Part shown: one piece after another, positions 41,893 to 50,683 of the stretch | Layout: each line of letters begins with the position of its first letter | How positions within the stretch are numbered: position 1 is the stretch's first letter | Assembly (NCBI RefSeq): GCF_002964665.1 | Contig: NZ_PQBZ01000034.1 | Coordinates: forward strand, 429-64,428 | Length of the DNA stretch: 64,000 bases | Origin: Pseudoalteromonas sp. T1lg23B | GTDB taxonomy: Bacteria; Pseudomonadota; Gammaproteobacteria; Enterobacterales; Alteromonadaceae | Direction: 5' to 3' | The notes under the pieces: generated by a model | The model's input: only the letters and a program-made list of their open reading frames with translations | Database searches by the model: none | What the model was told of the DNA's origin: nothing | Made by a program: the position numbers and the translations under genes

Positions 41893-44367
41893 ATGGGTGC
41901 CAGCAAAGTTATTCAAATCGCTTCGTTATTTTGTTTAATCGTCTTTAGTCATATTTCCATCGCGTTGCCGACATCGACATATAACGATGTGAGCAATCAA
42001 AAGACCATAGATGATATCTTAAAAGACGATACATCATTTGTTGATTTAGATGAAGCTGCACTAACCGCGCCAAAACTTGTATCTACATGGGTCAAAGTTG
42101 ATGTATCTGAACTGCCACCTTCAAAAGGGCGCAGCGTTTTGTATGTGGACAAGCCACTAAATAGCGAGCTTGAGTTGTACTTGGTCCAGCAAAGCAAACT
42201 GTTACAGCAAATACACATACCTAGCGACAATTTCTCTCCTTCCAGAATGCAAAGCATTTTTCCTCATATTTATTTTTCAGCACAAAACGAAGGTGCTCAG
42301 ATATATATTAGGCTGCGTTCTCCATACAAAGTCATGTTTAACTTTCAAGTTGTGTCGGAAGAGGCTTTTAAAAAGCACAGTCAATCAAGGTTGTTTTGGT
42401 ATGGTTTAGAGTTAGGTCTGTTGTATTTTATAGCTATGGCACTAGTAATCATGGCGTTGCTCAGTCGGCGTCAGTACCTAGCATTGCTATCAGTATACGT
42501 TAGCTTTTTGGCCATTCAATGTAGCGTGAATAATGGCAGTATTTACTTCTATTTGCCCTCGGATGTTAGTCAGTTGGTGTCGTCATTCAATGGTAGTTGG
42601 CTTATTTTGGCTTGCGCGCTGTGTTTGCTGTATCACCAATCTTATTTCTCAATACCACAAACTAATAAAACACTAAGCCATGTGACTTGGGGAAGCGCGG
42701 CAGCTTTACTTGGTATGGCTGTGATGTCTTTTGGCATGGGTTCCGCTTTGTCGGTACAGCTTCAAGCGATAGCAAGTTTAGGAACTATGGTGGTGTTGGG
42801 CATGATGTATCGTAGTGCAAAACAAGGTTTTGGACGGGATGTCTGGTTAGTGTGTGCAGCTTGGTTACCGATGTTTATGCTCGGGATCGTATGGGTAGGT
42901 ATGCAACTTGGTATAGTAACTAATGGACGAATGCTCGGCATTAGTAAACTAGCCGTCACCACTCATATTCTACTGTTAACTGTTAGTGTGTTTATGCACG
43001 ACAAAAAACAAAAAGATAGATTTTTGTTTTACAGCCTACATGACCCAGATACAGGGCTTTCTAACCGTTTTGCGCTCAACAATTACTTGGATCAGCTCGC
43101 CAATAAAAACACTCACCATACACTGTTGTTGTTTAGGCCGTTGATCATTCACTCGATACGCTTGAACTTGGGGGTAGCAAACGCAAATAAGCATTTAAAC
43201 GAATTGTTTGGCAAGCTGTACACTCAACTTGATACATATGGTTCCGTTACACTTGAAGTGTCAGAAGGAACAAAAACTGAAATTTTCAGGCTTGATGATA
43301 GCACCTTTGCTATTACTCTGATTGGCAAATTATCGCTAAGTCAAATTGAGCAGTATGTTTGCATTTTATCTTCAGTATTTGAAGAAGGCATTGAATATAA
43401 AGGGACTCGGCTTGTTGATGAAATAGAAATAGGTGTAGCACATTCACCGATTCACGCAAAAACAGCGGATGCGTTGATACAAAGAGCCATGTTGGCGCTG
43501 TCTACCAAATCACATGATAGTGATAGGTGGCAAATCTTTGATGTTGCCAATTCTGTGATCTCAGAACGGCGTATGCAATTGTCCTCAGCGCTAAAAGATG
43601 CAATTGATAATGATAGTTTTAGCTTATACCTACAGCCTCAAGTTAATTTAAAGACGGGTAAAGTCTATGGTGCTGAAGGTTTACTGAGATGGTTTCACCC
43701 CAAACTTGGACAAGTTCCCCCAGATGAGTTCATTCCAATCGCGGAGTCGTCAGGGCTCATTCATTTATTGACGGAAATGGTGTTTGAAAAAGGGTTGAAC
43801 TATCAAAAGCAGCTCGTTGAGCAGTACCCCGGGCATGTGCTATCTCTCAATATGTCGGGTAAAGACTTATCCAAAAAAGAATTGCTTGTTCATTTGATCA
43901 CTTTAGTGAACGAACTTAACTTAAACCCATCACAAATAGTTCTCGAGATTACAGAGTCAGTAACTATCGATAACGAAGATAACTTGAAGAGTATCTTAGA
44001 TGATTATCGAAGTGTGGGGGTTAAGTTAGCCATTGATGATTTTGGTACTGGGTATTCGTCATTAGCTTACTTGAGTCGAGTTGGTTTCGATGAACTGAAA
44101 ATCGACAAGCAGTTTATAATGGACATTGAAACCTCACCGAGCAACCAGACCATTGCCAAAGCCATGTCTGACATGGCGCACAGTTTGGGATTGAAGGTGG
44201 TTGCTGAGGGAGTTGAAAGTATTGAGAGTTACACGAGGTTAGAGCACTATGGGTGTGACTTTGGCCAAGGCTACTTTATAGCTAAGCCAATGAACTACGA
44301 GGATTACTTGGTTTGGTTATATAAAGTCAGCCAGAGCGATGATGTAAAGCAGTACCTAGCACTTTGA
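41893..44367 (+). CDS. Membrane sensor with 7TM module, degenerate GGDEF and intact EAL (c-di-GMP phosphodiesterase)
   Basis: 824 residues. A signal peptide leads to a periplasmic DISM-like beta domain (about 30-165), then seven helices (about 175-375), a GGDEF-family domain (about 385-555) and an EAL domain (about 560-815). The GGDEF active-site loop is replaced by RLDDSTFAI, so cyclase activity is unlikely. The EAL set is complete: AEGLLRW, LNMSGKDL, LEITESV, IDDFGTGYSS, LKIDKQF and VAEGVES, so it should hydrolyse cyclic di-GMP. AAGGAG at 41882-41887 fixes ATG 41893 as the start. The last 41 bases overlap the oppositely oriented next gene. Confidence 0.88.
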   Translation: MGASKVIQIASLFCLIVFSHISIALPTSTYNDVSNQKTIDDILKDDTSFVDLDEAALTAPKLVSTWVKVDVSELPPSKGRSVLYVDKPLNSELELYLVQQSKLLQQIHIPSDNFSPSRMQSIFPHIYFSAQNEGAQIYIRLRSPYKVMFNFQVVSEEAFKKHSQSRLFWYGLELGLLYFIAMALVIMALLSRRQYLALLSVYVSFLAIQCSVNNGSIYFYLPSDVSQLVSSFNGSWLILACALCLLYHQSYFSIPQTNKTLSHVTWGSAAALLGMAVMSFGMGSALSVQLQAIASLGTMVVLGMMYRSAKQGFGRDVWLVCAAWLPMFMLGIVWVGMQLGIVTNGRMLGISKLAVTTHILLLTVSVFMHDKKQKDRFLFYSLHDPDTGLSNRFALNNYLDQLANKNTHHTLLLFRPLIIHSIRLNLGVANANKHLNELFGKLYTQLDTYGSVTLEVSEGTKTEIFRLDDSTFAITLIGKLSLSQIEQYVCILSSVFEEGIEYKGTRLVDEIEIGVAHSPIHAKTADALIQRAMLALSTKSHDSDRWQIFDVANSVISERRMQLSSALKDAIDNDSFSLYLQPQVNLKTGKVYGAEGLLRWFHPKLGQVPPDEFIPIAESSGLIHLLTEMVFEKGLNYQKQLVEQYPGHVLSLNMSGKDLSKKELLVHLITLVNELNLNPSQIVLEITESVTIDNEDNLKSILDDYRSVGVKLAIDDFGTGYSSLAYLSRVGFDELKIDKQFIMDIETSPSNQTIAKAMSDMAHSLGLKVVAEGVESIESYTRLEHYGCDFGQGYFIAKPMNYEDYLVWLYKVSQSDDVKQYLAL

Positions 44368-45121
44368 AATAGGTAAAAATAACGTCACATAGCTGCGTTA
44401 GATGCTCTGAATTGGGAAAGCCACCTTGGCTGGCTAGTTTACTGTTATTAATGCCACTGACCAAGAAATCATTACGAATTATAGGGTTATGGCAAATGCA
44501 AGCTTCAAATGCTCTTGCGCTAAGCTCTTGAGGGCGGCTGAAATAAAATTGCTCGTAGTGGTTATCCAGTAATTTAGCATTTAAGAAATACTGACTAGGA
44601 CCCTGACCCTTGTGGTCCAAAAATATGAGTTTAAAAAACTGATTTAAATGTAAGTTCAAAGGATGTTGGTGGGCTATTGGTTTGTGTAGCCATGAGCTCG
44701 ATGCGAAAGACATTGCATTTGTGTCGGTAAAGAGCTTTTTACAAATGTAGTGATCAAATGCATGCCACCATTCGTGAGCAAGCGCGCCAGCACCTGCATT
44801 TTTAGCCAATGCAAGTGTTCTTGATGACGGTTGGTAATGGGCTTGCACACCAAGTTGTCCACCTGCACCAAAAGCAAAATTCAAAGTACCGTTTAGACCT
44901 ATTACCCAAGGCGGCACCGCTAGAATTTGTGCCAAATCTGCAAGCGCATCATACACAAGGTTTGCGCTTATACGCTGTTCCGTCGGCGTTACCCAGCTTC
45001 CTACTGTGATGGTACAAAAACCGAAGGTGTCTTTGATTTCTTGAAAATCTGTTTGGTCATCAAAGCGATAGTCGGGACCGAGTCTCACAAATCCATCGGT
45101 AAGGCGGGGTATACGGCTCAT
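44327..45121 (-). CDS. CLCA_X-type protein with an LPD1-like, HEWWH-containing domain
   Basis: 264 residues. The first 60 residues and the centre resemble the LPD1 domain of large polyvalent mobile-element proteins: FGFCTITVGSWVTPTEQR, NLVYDALADLAQILAVPP, GLNGTLNFAFGAGGQ and, most tellingly, GAGALAHEWWHAFDHYI near 111-127. The HEWWH sequence is an HExxH zinc motif, so a metallopeptidase-like activity is possible, not proven. Chromosomal proteins of this kind are called CLCA_X family in marine gammaproteobacteria (recalled, not searched). It overlaps the upstream tapT gene by 4 bases and, tail to tail, the GGDEF/EAL gene by 41 bases. Confidence 0.7.
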   Translation of the reverse strand: MSRIPRLTDGFVRLGPDYRFDDQTDFQEIKDTFGFCTITVGSWVTPTEQRISANLVYDALADLAQILAVPPWVIGLNGTLNFAFGAGGQLGVQAHYQPSSRTLALAKNAGAGALAHEWWHAFDHYICKKLFTDTNAMSFASSSWLHKPIAHQHPLNLHLNQFFKLIFLDHKGQGPSQYFLNAKLLDNHYEQFYFSRPQELSARAFEACICHNPIIRNDFLVSGINNSKLASQGGFPNSEHLTQLCDVIFTYFKVLGTALHHRSG

Positions 45122-45711
45122 AAATCATATCTGGCTTTAACGTGGTCTGGCATGAGTTTGGTTTGTTCTGTGATCATGCCGTTTAACAGCGTGAGTAGTG
45201 GCTGTTGATCAATCCCTTCATATTGAGCTAGAAACAAAGAAACAGACTCAAGTGTAGAGAGGCTGTGTGCTTGCTCGGCCTTGCGGATTACATATTGATT
45301 CTTAGGAATGGTATCAAATGTTACTGTCTGTAGTGCTAGCAGCCACGGATTTAATGCCAGTATTTTATGCGCCTTTTTCCACGTTCCATCAATCACAAAG
45401 AGTATATCGAGATCGGGCTGTAGTTGCATTTTCTCAACTGTGACAGCGTTTTCGCTAGGATATAACAACGCACAGTGCTTGTTGCTCATTAATGTTTTTA
45501 GTTGTTGGAAGTCCTGTGGGTCTTGTCCAACATAAAGTTGTATATTATTGAGTTGCAACTGTAACAGTCGCGCTGTATTTTTTGCCAAGTTAGCTTCATC
45601 TGGATGCTGTAAAATAATTATTTGCGTTTGTGTATGCACAGGAGATGAAACATATTTGCAAACACATGTTGTTATTGGATAGAGGCATTTTGGGCAAAAA
45701 TTTCTTTTCAT
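45118..45711 (-). CDS. tapT: DTW-domain tRNA-uridine aminocarboxypropyltransferase
   Basis: 197 residues of the TDD/DTW superfamily. The N-terminal cysteine cluster CPKCLYPITTCVCKY (residues 6-20) probably binds zinc. The DTW motif appears as IDGTWKKAHKI near 113, followed by NQYVIRKAEQAHSLSTLES. E. coli TapT (YfiP) of this family makes acp3U47 in tRNAs from S-adenosylmethionine. It is the first gene of a two-gene unit with the CLCA_X gene. Confidence 0.85.
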   Translation of the reverse strand: MKRNFCPKCLYPITTCVCKYVSSPVHTQTQIIILQHPDEANLAKNTARLLQLQLNNIQLYVGQDPQDFQQLKTLMSNKHCALLYPSENAVTVEKMQLQPDLDILFVIDGTWKKAHKILALNPWLLALQTVTFDTIPKNQYVIRKAEQAHSLSTLESVSLFLAQYEGIDQQPLLTLLNGMITEQTKLMPDHVKARYDL

Positions 45712-45825
45712 GATATGTTCTAAAACAAAAACGTTTGCAGAATCTTATCATAAATATCAAATTGTTTTGCTAACATGAACTGAATTGTCTAGCATTGATA
45801 CTAACAATAGTGAGAAGGGAACTTT

Positions 45826-46170
45826 ATGAATGTAAGCATAGATAACAGTGCACTGGAAAGTATGCAGTCGCTGCTTGGGGAACAGTTCGAAGAAACATTG
45901 ATTTTTTGCTGTAGCGAATTTGAGAGGTTGGAGAATGATCTTAAGCTTGCGCTAAATTCTAACAGACAAGAAGCTATTCGCCATGCGCATAGCTTGAAAT
46001 CTAATGCTGCGCAGTTTGGTGCAACTAGTCTAAGTAGTACTGCAAGAGCTATTGAACAAGGATTAATGAAAGGAGATGATGCATCTGTTAGCGAGAATAT
46101 GGCACTGATTTCCGAGCAAGTTATAGGTTCTAAATCTCAGTTACTACAGTGGTTATCCATGAATCGATAA
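45826..46170 (+). CDS. Stand-alone HPt (histidine phosphotransfer) protein
   Basis: 114 residues, almost entirely one helical HPt domain. The phosphorylated histidine is in AIRHAHSLKSNAAQFGA (about residues 50-66; the His of HSLKS). No kinase or receiver domain is attached and no two-component genes flank it, so it must relay phosphate for a hybrid kinase elsewhere. GAGAAGGGAAC ahead of the ATG gives a good ribosome site. It is a single gene. Confidence 0.85.
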   Translation: MNVSIDNSALESMQSLLGEQFEETLIFCCSEFERLENDLKLALNSNRQEAIRHAHSLKSNAAQFGATSLSSTARAIEQGLMKGDDASVSENMALISEQVIGSKSQLLQWLSMNR

Positions 46171-46261
46171 TTTTTTTTAGATTCTTGTTTTATCTTTGTT
46201 TATCCCTCTAGTTTTCATGGTCAACTTTGGGCTATGCTAAGCGCTGGAAATGGGGGGATGA

Positions 46262-47479
46262 ATGTCTAAAATATCAAAAAGTAATAAATTGCATGGAGTC
46301 TGTTACGACATCCGTGGACCGGTGCTGAGTCAAGCAAAGAAAATGGAAGAAGACGGGCTTAAGGTACTTAAGCTAAATGTTGGAAATCCAGCAGCATTTG
46401 GCTTTGATATGCCAGAAGATATGCACCGCGATATCATTCGCAACTTGTACTCAGCGCAAGGCTATTGTGACTCAAAAGGTTTGTATTCTGCTCGTGTGGC
46501 GGTGTATCAACATTATCAACAAATGTCGTTGCCAAATATTAGTGTAGATAACATTTATATTGGCAATGGGGTTAGTGAATTAATTCAGATGACCACGCAG
46601 GCATTGCTGAACAACGGTGATGAAGTTTTGATCCCATCACCTGATTATCCATTGTGGACCGCTTCGGTAAAATTATCTGGCGGCACGCCTGTGCATTATC
46701 GCTGTGACGAAGAACAAGATTGGTTTCCTGATTTAGAGGATATTCGAAAAAAAGTAACGAACAGAACTAAAGCGTTGCTATTGATCAATCCCAATAATCC
46801 CACAGGAGCAGTATATGATGAAGCCTTGTTACAAGGGCTTATCGATATTGCCCGTGAACATCAGCTGCTAATATTGAGCGATGAGATTTACGAAAAAATT
46901 CTGTATGACGACGCGAAGCATATCCCGATTGCCTCTTTGTGTGATGATTTGCCAGTTATTACCTTTAACGGCCTAGCAAAAAACTATCGTGCAGCTGGTT
47001 TGCGAATGGGGTGGATGATTCTAAGTGGCAAGGTCAGTGATATGGCTGATCTGATCACAGGGTTAGACATTCTTGCTTCTATGCGTTTGTGTGCCAACGT
47101 GCCCGCTCAATTTGCGATTCAACAAGCACTAGGCGGTGTACAGTCTATAGATGCTCTAATTGAGCCCGGTGGTCGACTTTATGAGCAAAGAAACATCGCA
47201 TATCAAGGTCTTAACAATATTGACGGCGTGTCTTGTGTCAAACCGAAAGGGGCATTGTACGCATTCGCCAAAATAGATACAGTTAAGTTCAACGTTAAAA
47301 ATGATGAAAAGTTAATGTTGGATCTGCTGCGAGAAGAGAGAATATTATTGGTTCACGGTCGAGCATTTCACTGGCCAGAGCCTGATCATTTTAGATTGGT
47401 ATTTCTACCTCATAAAGATGAGTTGGAACCTGCAATGGAGCGTATGCAACGCTTTTTTGATGGCTACCGTCAATCTTAA
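46262..47479 (+). CDS. alaA: Alanine aminotransferase AlaA
   Basis: 405 residues, the length of E. coli AlaA. It is a fold-type I PLP aminotransferase that makes alanine from pyruvate and glutamate. Motifs are LNVGNPAAFGFDMPE near 38, GNGVSELIQMTTQ near 101, LLINPNNPTGAVYD near 176, DEIYEKILYDDAKH near 208 and the PLP lysine in FNGLAKNYRAAGLRMGW near 240. The start has GGGGGATG immediately upstream. It is monocistronic. Confidence 0.92.
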   Translation: MSKISKSNKLHGVCYDIRGPVLSQAKKMEEDGLKVLKLNVGNPAAFGFDMPEDMHRDIIRNLYSAQGYCDSKGLYSARVAVYQHYQQMSLPNISVDNIYIGNGVSELIQMTTQALLNNGDEVLIPSPDYPLWTASVKLSGGTPVHYRCDEEQDWFPDLEDIRKKVTNRTKALLLINPNNPTGAVYDEALLQGLIDIAREHQLLILSDEIYEKILYDDAKHIPIASLCDDLPVITFNGLAKNYRAAGLRMGWMILSGKVSDMADLITGLDILASMRLCANVPAQFAIQQALGGVQSIDALIEPGGRLYEQRNIAYQGLNNIDGVSCVKPKGALYAFAKIDTVKFNVKNDEKLMLDLLREERILLVHGRAFHWPEPDHFRLVFLPHKDELEPAMERMQRFFDGYRQS

Positions 47480-47487
47480 AATATTCG

Positions 47488-47517
47488 ACAAGTACAGTCG
47501 ACTCAGGCTGTACTTGT
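47488..47517. terminator. Hairpin between convergent genes alaA and M15 peptidase
   Basis: ACAAGTACAG (47488-47497) and CTGTACTTGT (47508-47517) are exact complements with a 10-base loop. No T tract follows on either strand, so intrinsic termination would be weak. Confidence 0.45.
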
Positions 47518-47528
47518 ACGGTTGGCAG

Positions 47529-48200
47529 TTACACTTTGGTTATATTGGTAATAAACCTTTCATGCAAATGAGATAGATTAGCTAGAATTGTTTGTTTGCC
47601 TAGGACATCGTGCCGACTGATAGCATCGGCGATGACATCAATACTTTGATGTTGTTCAAGTAACTTAGCTGTGGCGATATGACTAATATGCCAAGGCTCT
47701 TGTGCGATACCTCCATTGTATTGCGCATAGGGTTTAAAAAAGCCAAATTCGGCTAGATTCTCATCAAGCCAGAGACTAAATTCAGCGAAAGGACCACCAT
47801 GCAGATACTCCCAAGGAGCAAGTTGTAAGGACTGCCCGTGACCGAGACAATTCTTTGCATAAATATCTAGGTCACTGCCAAAGTGATGACGACTGGCTCC
47901 TGGCAATGCTGAAAACAACATAATAGCCTGACACTTTTCTATTTCAGAGAGTGTAGAAACTTCTACTGCACAGTTATCAATATTGTACACTGGGCGCAGT
48001 CCTGAGAATTTGCCATTCCAAATACTTGCCTGTCTTTCGAAGCTTCGAAACGCTGATGCAATTGCCAAATCAAATCCCGCTTGTTTAGACGCACGACTCA
48101 GCGCTTTTAGATCAGAGACGATATTTTTGTGAACTTGTTTACCGTACCAATCAGTTAGGTGTACGTCACTGAGACCGCAGGCGATAAGAGACAAATCCAT
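47529..48200 (-). CDS. M15B-type D-alanyl-D-alanine carboxypeptidase-like protein
   Basis: 223 residues. The zinc-peptidase core has IASAFRSFERQASIW near 63, RHHFGSDLDIY (about 110-120, the HxxxxxxD pair) and PWHIS near 186 (third ligand). This is the VanY/M15B fold, which trims peptide stems of peptidoglycan. No signal peptide or membrane helix is visible at the N-terminus (MDLSLIACGLSDVHL), so it may act in the cytoplasm in wall recycling, which is unusual for the family. It follows dapE by 9 bases, the last gene of a five-gene run. Confidence 0.83.
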   Translation of the reverse strand: MDLSLIACGLSDVHLTDWYGKQVHKNIVSDLKALSRASKQAGFDLAIASAFRSFERQASIWNGKFSGLRPVYNIDNCAVEVSTLSEIEKCQAIMLFSALPGASRHHFGSDLDIYAKNCLGHGQSLQLAPWEYLHGGPFAEFSLWLDENLAEFGFFKPYAQYNGGIAQEPWHISHIATAKLLEQHQSIDVIADAISRHDVLGKQTILANLSHLHERFITNITKV

Positions 48201-48209
48201 GAGACACCT

Positions 48210-49696
<1,487 letters not shown>

Positions 49697-49710
49697 TTAT
49701 TATGGCCTTT

Positions 49711-50217
49711 CTATGGTTGTTTCTTGGTGATAGTGAGTAATGGGTCTTGCCCAGCGTTCACTTGTTTTAGAGGATAATAACATGGTCCGAGTTTGTCTGC
49801 ATTGAGTACGATTAGAGTACCTAACATTCTCGTTTGGGAACCGGGTAGGTCGAAGTAGGCAAGTATTTCGCCTTGTTCCACATGCTCTTTACCAAAAGCG
49901 TTGATTGGTTGGCGCTCCATCGCATTGCAGTCGGGAGGAAGTTGAATGTGCACGAGTAGCTTAAGACCATTATTGGCGACCAGAATGAACTCACTACCTT
50001 TACGTTTAATTCTTTCTATTTGGCCCGTAACGGGCGAACAGACCTTGTTGCTGGTCATGTCTACGCAAACTCCTCTACCAAGCATACCTTTGCCGAACAA
50101 AGGGTCTGGATGAGAGGGCAAAGGCAGTACTTTCCCTGTAAATGGACTGGCTAAATGCATTAAAGGATTTTGAATAGTGGTGATTGGCGCATATTCAACA
50201 GGTATAGAAAATTGCAT
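49711..50217 (-). CDS. PTS EIIA(Glc)-like domain protein, one active-site histidine missing
   Basis: 168 residues with the Crr/EIIA-Glc fold: ASPFTGKVLPLPSHPDPLFG near 28, GRGVCVDM, SPVTGQIERI near 61, then LKLLVHIQLP near 86 and FDLPGSQ near 119. The phosphorylated histidine position (FVHFG in Crr) is kept as LLVHIQLP. The second, supporting histidine region (HAF in Crr) reads EFILVANNG, without histidine. No EIIBC, HPr or EI genes are near. It may be a regulatory protein rather than a sugar carrier. It shares a TAATG junction with the ACT gene upstream. Confidence 0.78.
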   Translation of the reverse strand: MQFSIPVEYAPITTIQNPLMHLASPFTGKVLPLPSHPDPLFGKGMLGRGVCVDMTSNKVCSPVTGQIERIKRKGSEFILVANNGLKLLVHIQLPPDCNAMERQPINAFGKEHVEQGEILAYFDLPGSQTRMLGTLIVLNADKLGPCYYPLKQVNAGQDPLLTITKKQP

Positions 50218-50597
50218 TATAAAACTAGGTATCCATCTTTTTTGAGGGCTTTGATAGCAGCCTCAATTTGCTGTTCTTTTACTAAGATATAGTCAGTATC
50301 ATAGGTAGATAGCGAGAAAATAGACACTTGAGCTTTCGCCAATACCCCAGATATATTCGCCATAATGCCGGTTAGAGAAAACCCTAGAGGACCTATAACC
50401 TCTAAAGCACGCCAACCATCCTCTGCTGCAAAGCTATCAACCTTAATACTACTGGGGCAAACAATAGACAGTTCGTCTTCTGTTTTAGCGATAAAAAATA
50501 TATTGGCATTAATTACCTGACCAGGAATGACTGCGTCACAATCTAGGCTGTGAATGGTAAATTTATGGCTGAGCAATTGCAGCGTTTGTTTTGACAT
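50217..50597 (-). CDS. ACT-domain protein (CASTOR/ACT_7-like)
   Basis: 126 residues with two small ACT-like halves. The second is distinctive: EDGWRALEVIGPLGFSLTGI near 68-87, then SIFSLSTYDTDYILVKE near 101-117. This is the ACT_7 family of small amino-acid-sensing proteins. No catalytic domain is attached. It is the first gene of the run ending in dapE and the M15 peptidase, so sensing of an amino acid tied to lysine/diaminopimelate metabolism is a fair guess but unproven. Confidence 0.83.
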   Translation of the reverse strand: MSKQTLQLLSHKFTIHSLDCDAVIPGQVINANIFFIAKTEDELSIVCPSSIKVDSFAAEDGWRALEVIGPLGFSLTGIMANISGVLAKAQVSIFSLSTYDTDYILVKEQQIEAAIKALKKDGYLVL

Positions 50598-50635
50598 GCT
50601 CTACCTCTATCCAAAAACATTATCTAGATAGTATA

Positions 50636-50673
50636 GCCAAGAGTTAAGAAAGAGAACCCTATTAACACTTGGC
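50636..50673 (-). terminator. Hairpin after pta
   Basis: GCCAAGAGTTAA (50636-50647) pairs with TTAACACTTGGC (50662-50673) except at one position, with a 14-base loop. It lies 11 bases after the pta stop on the minus strand. There is no T tract, so it may be a processing or weak termination signal. Confidence 0.4.
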
Positions 50674-50683
50674 ACTTTTACTA

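Noticed and set aside
44327..45121. Mobile-element island suggested by the LPD1-like domain
   Set aside because: Neighbours are housekeeping or signalling genes; no integrase, attachment repeats or base-composition break was seen.
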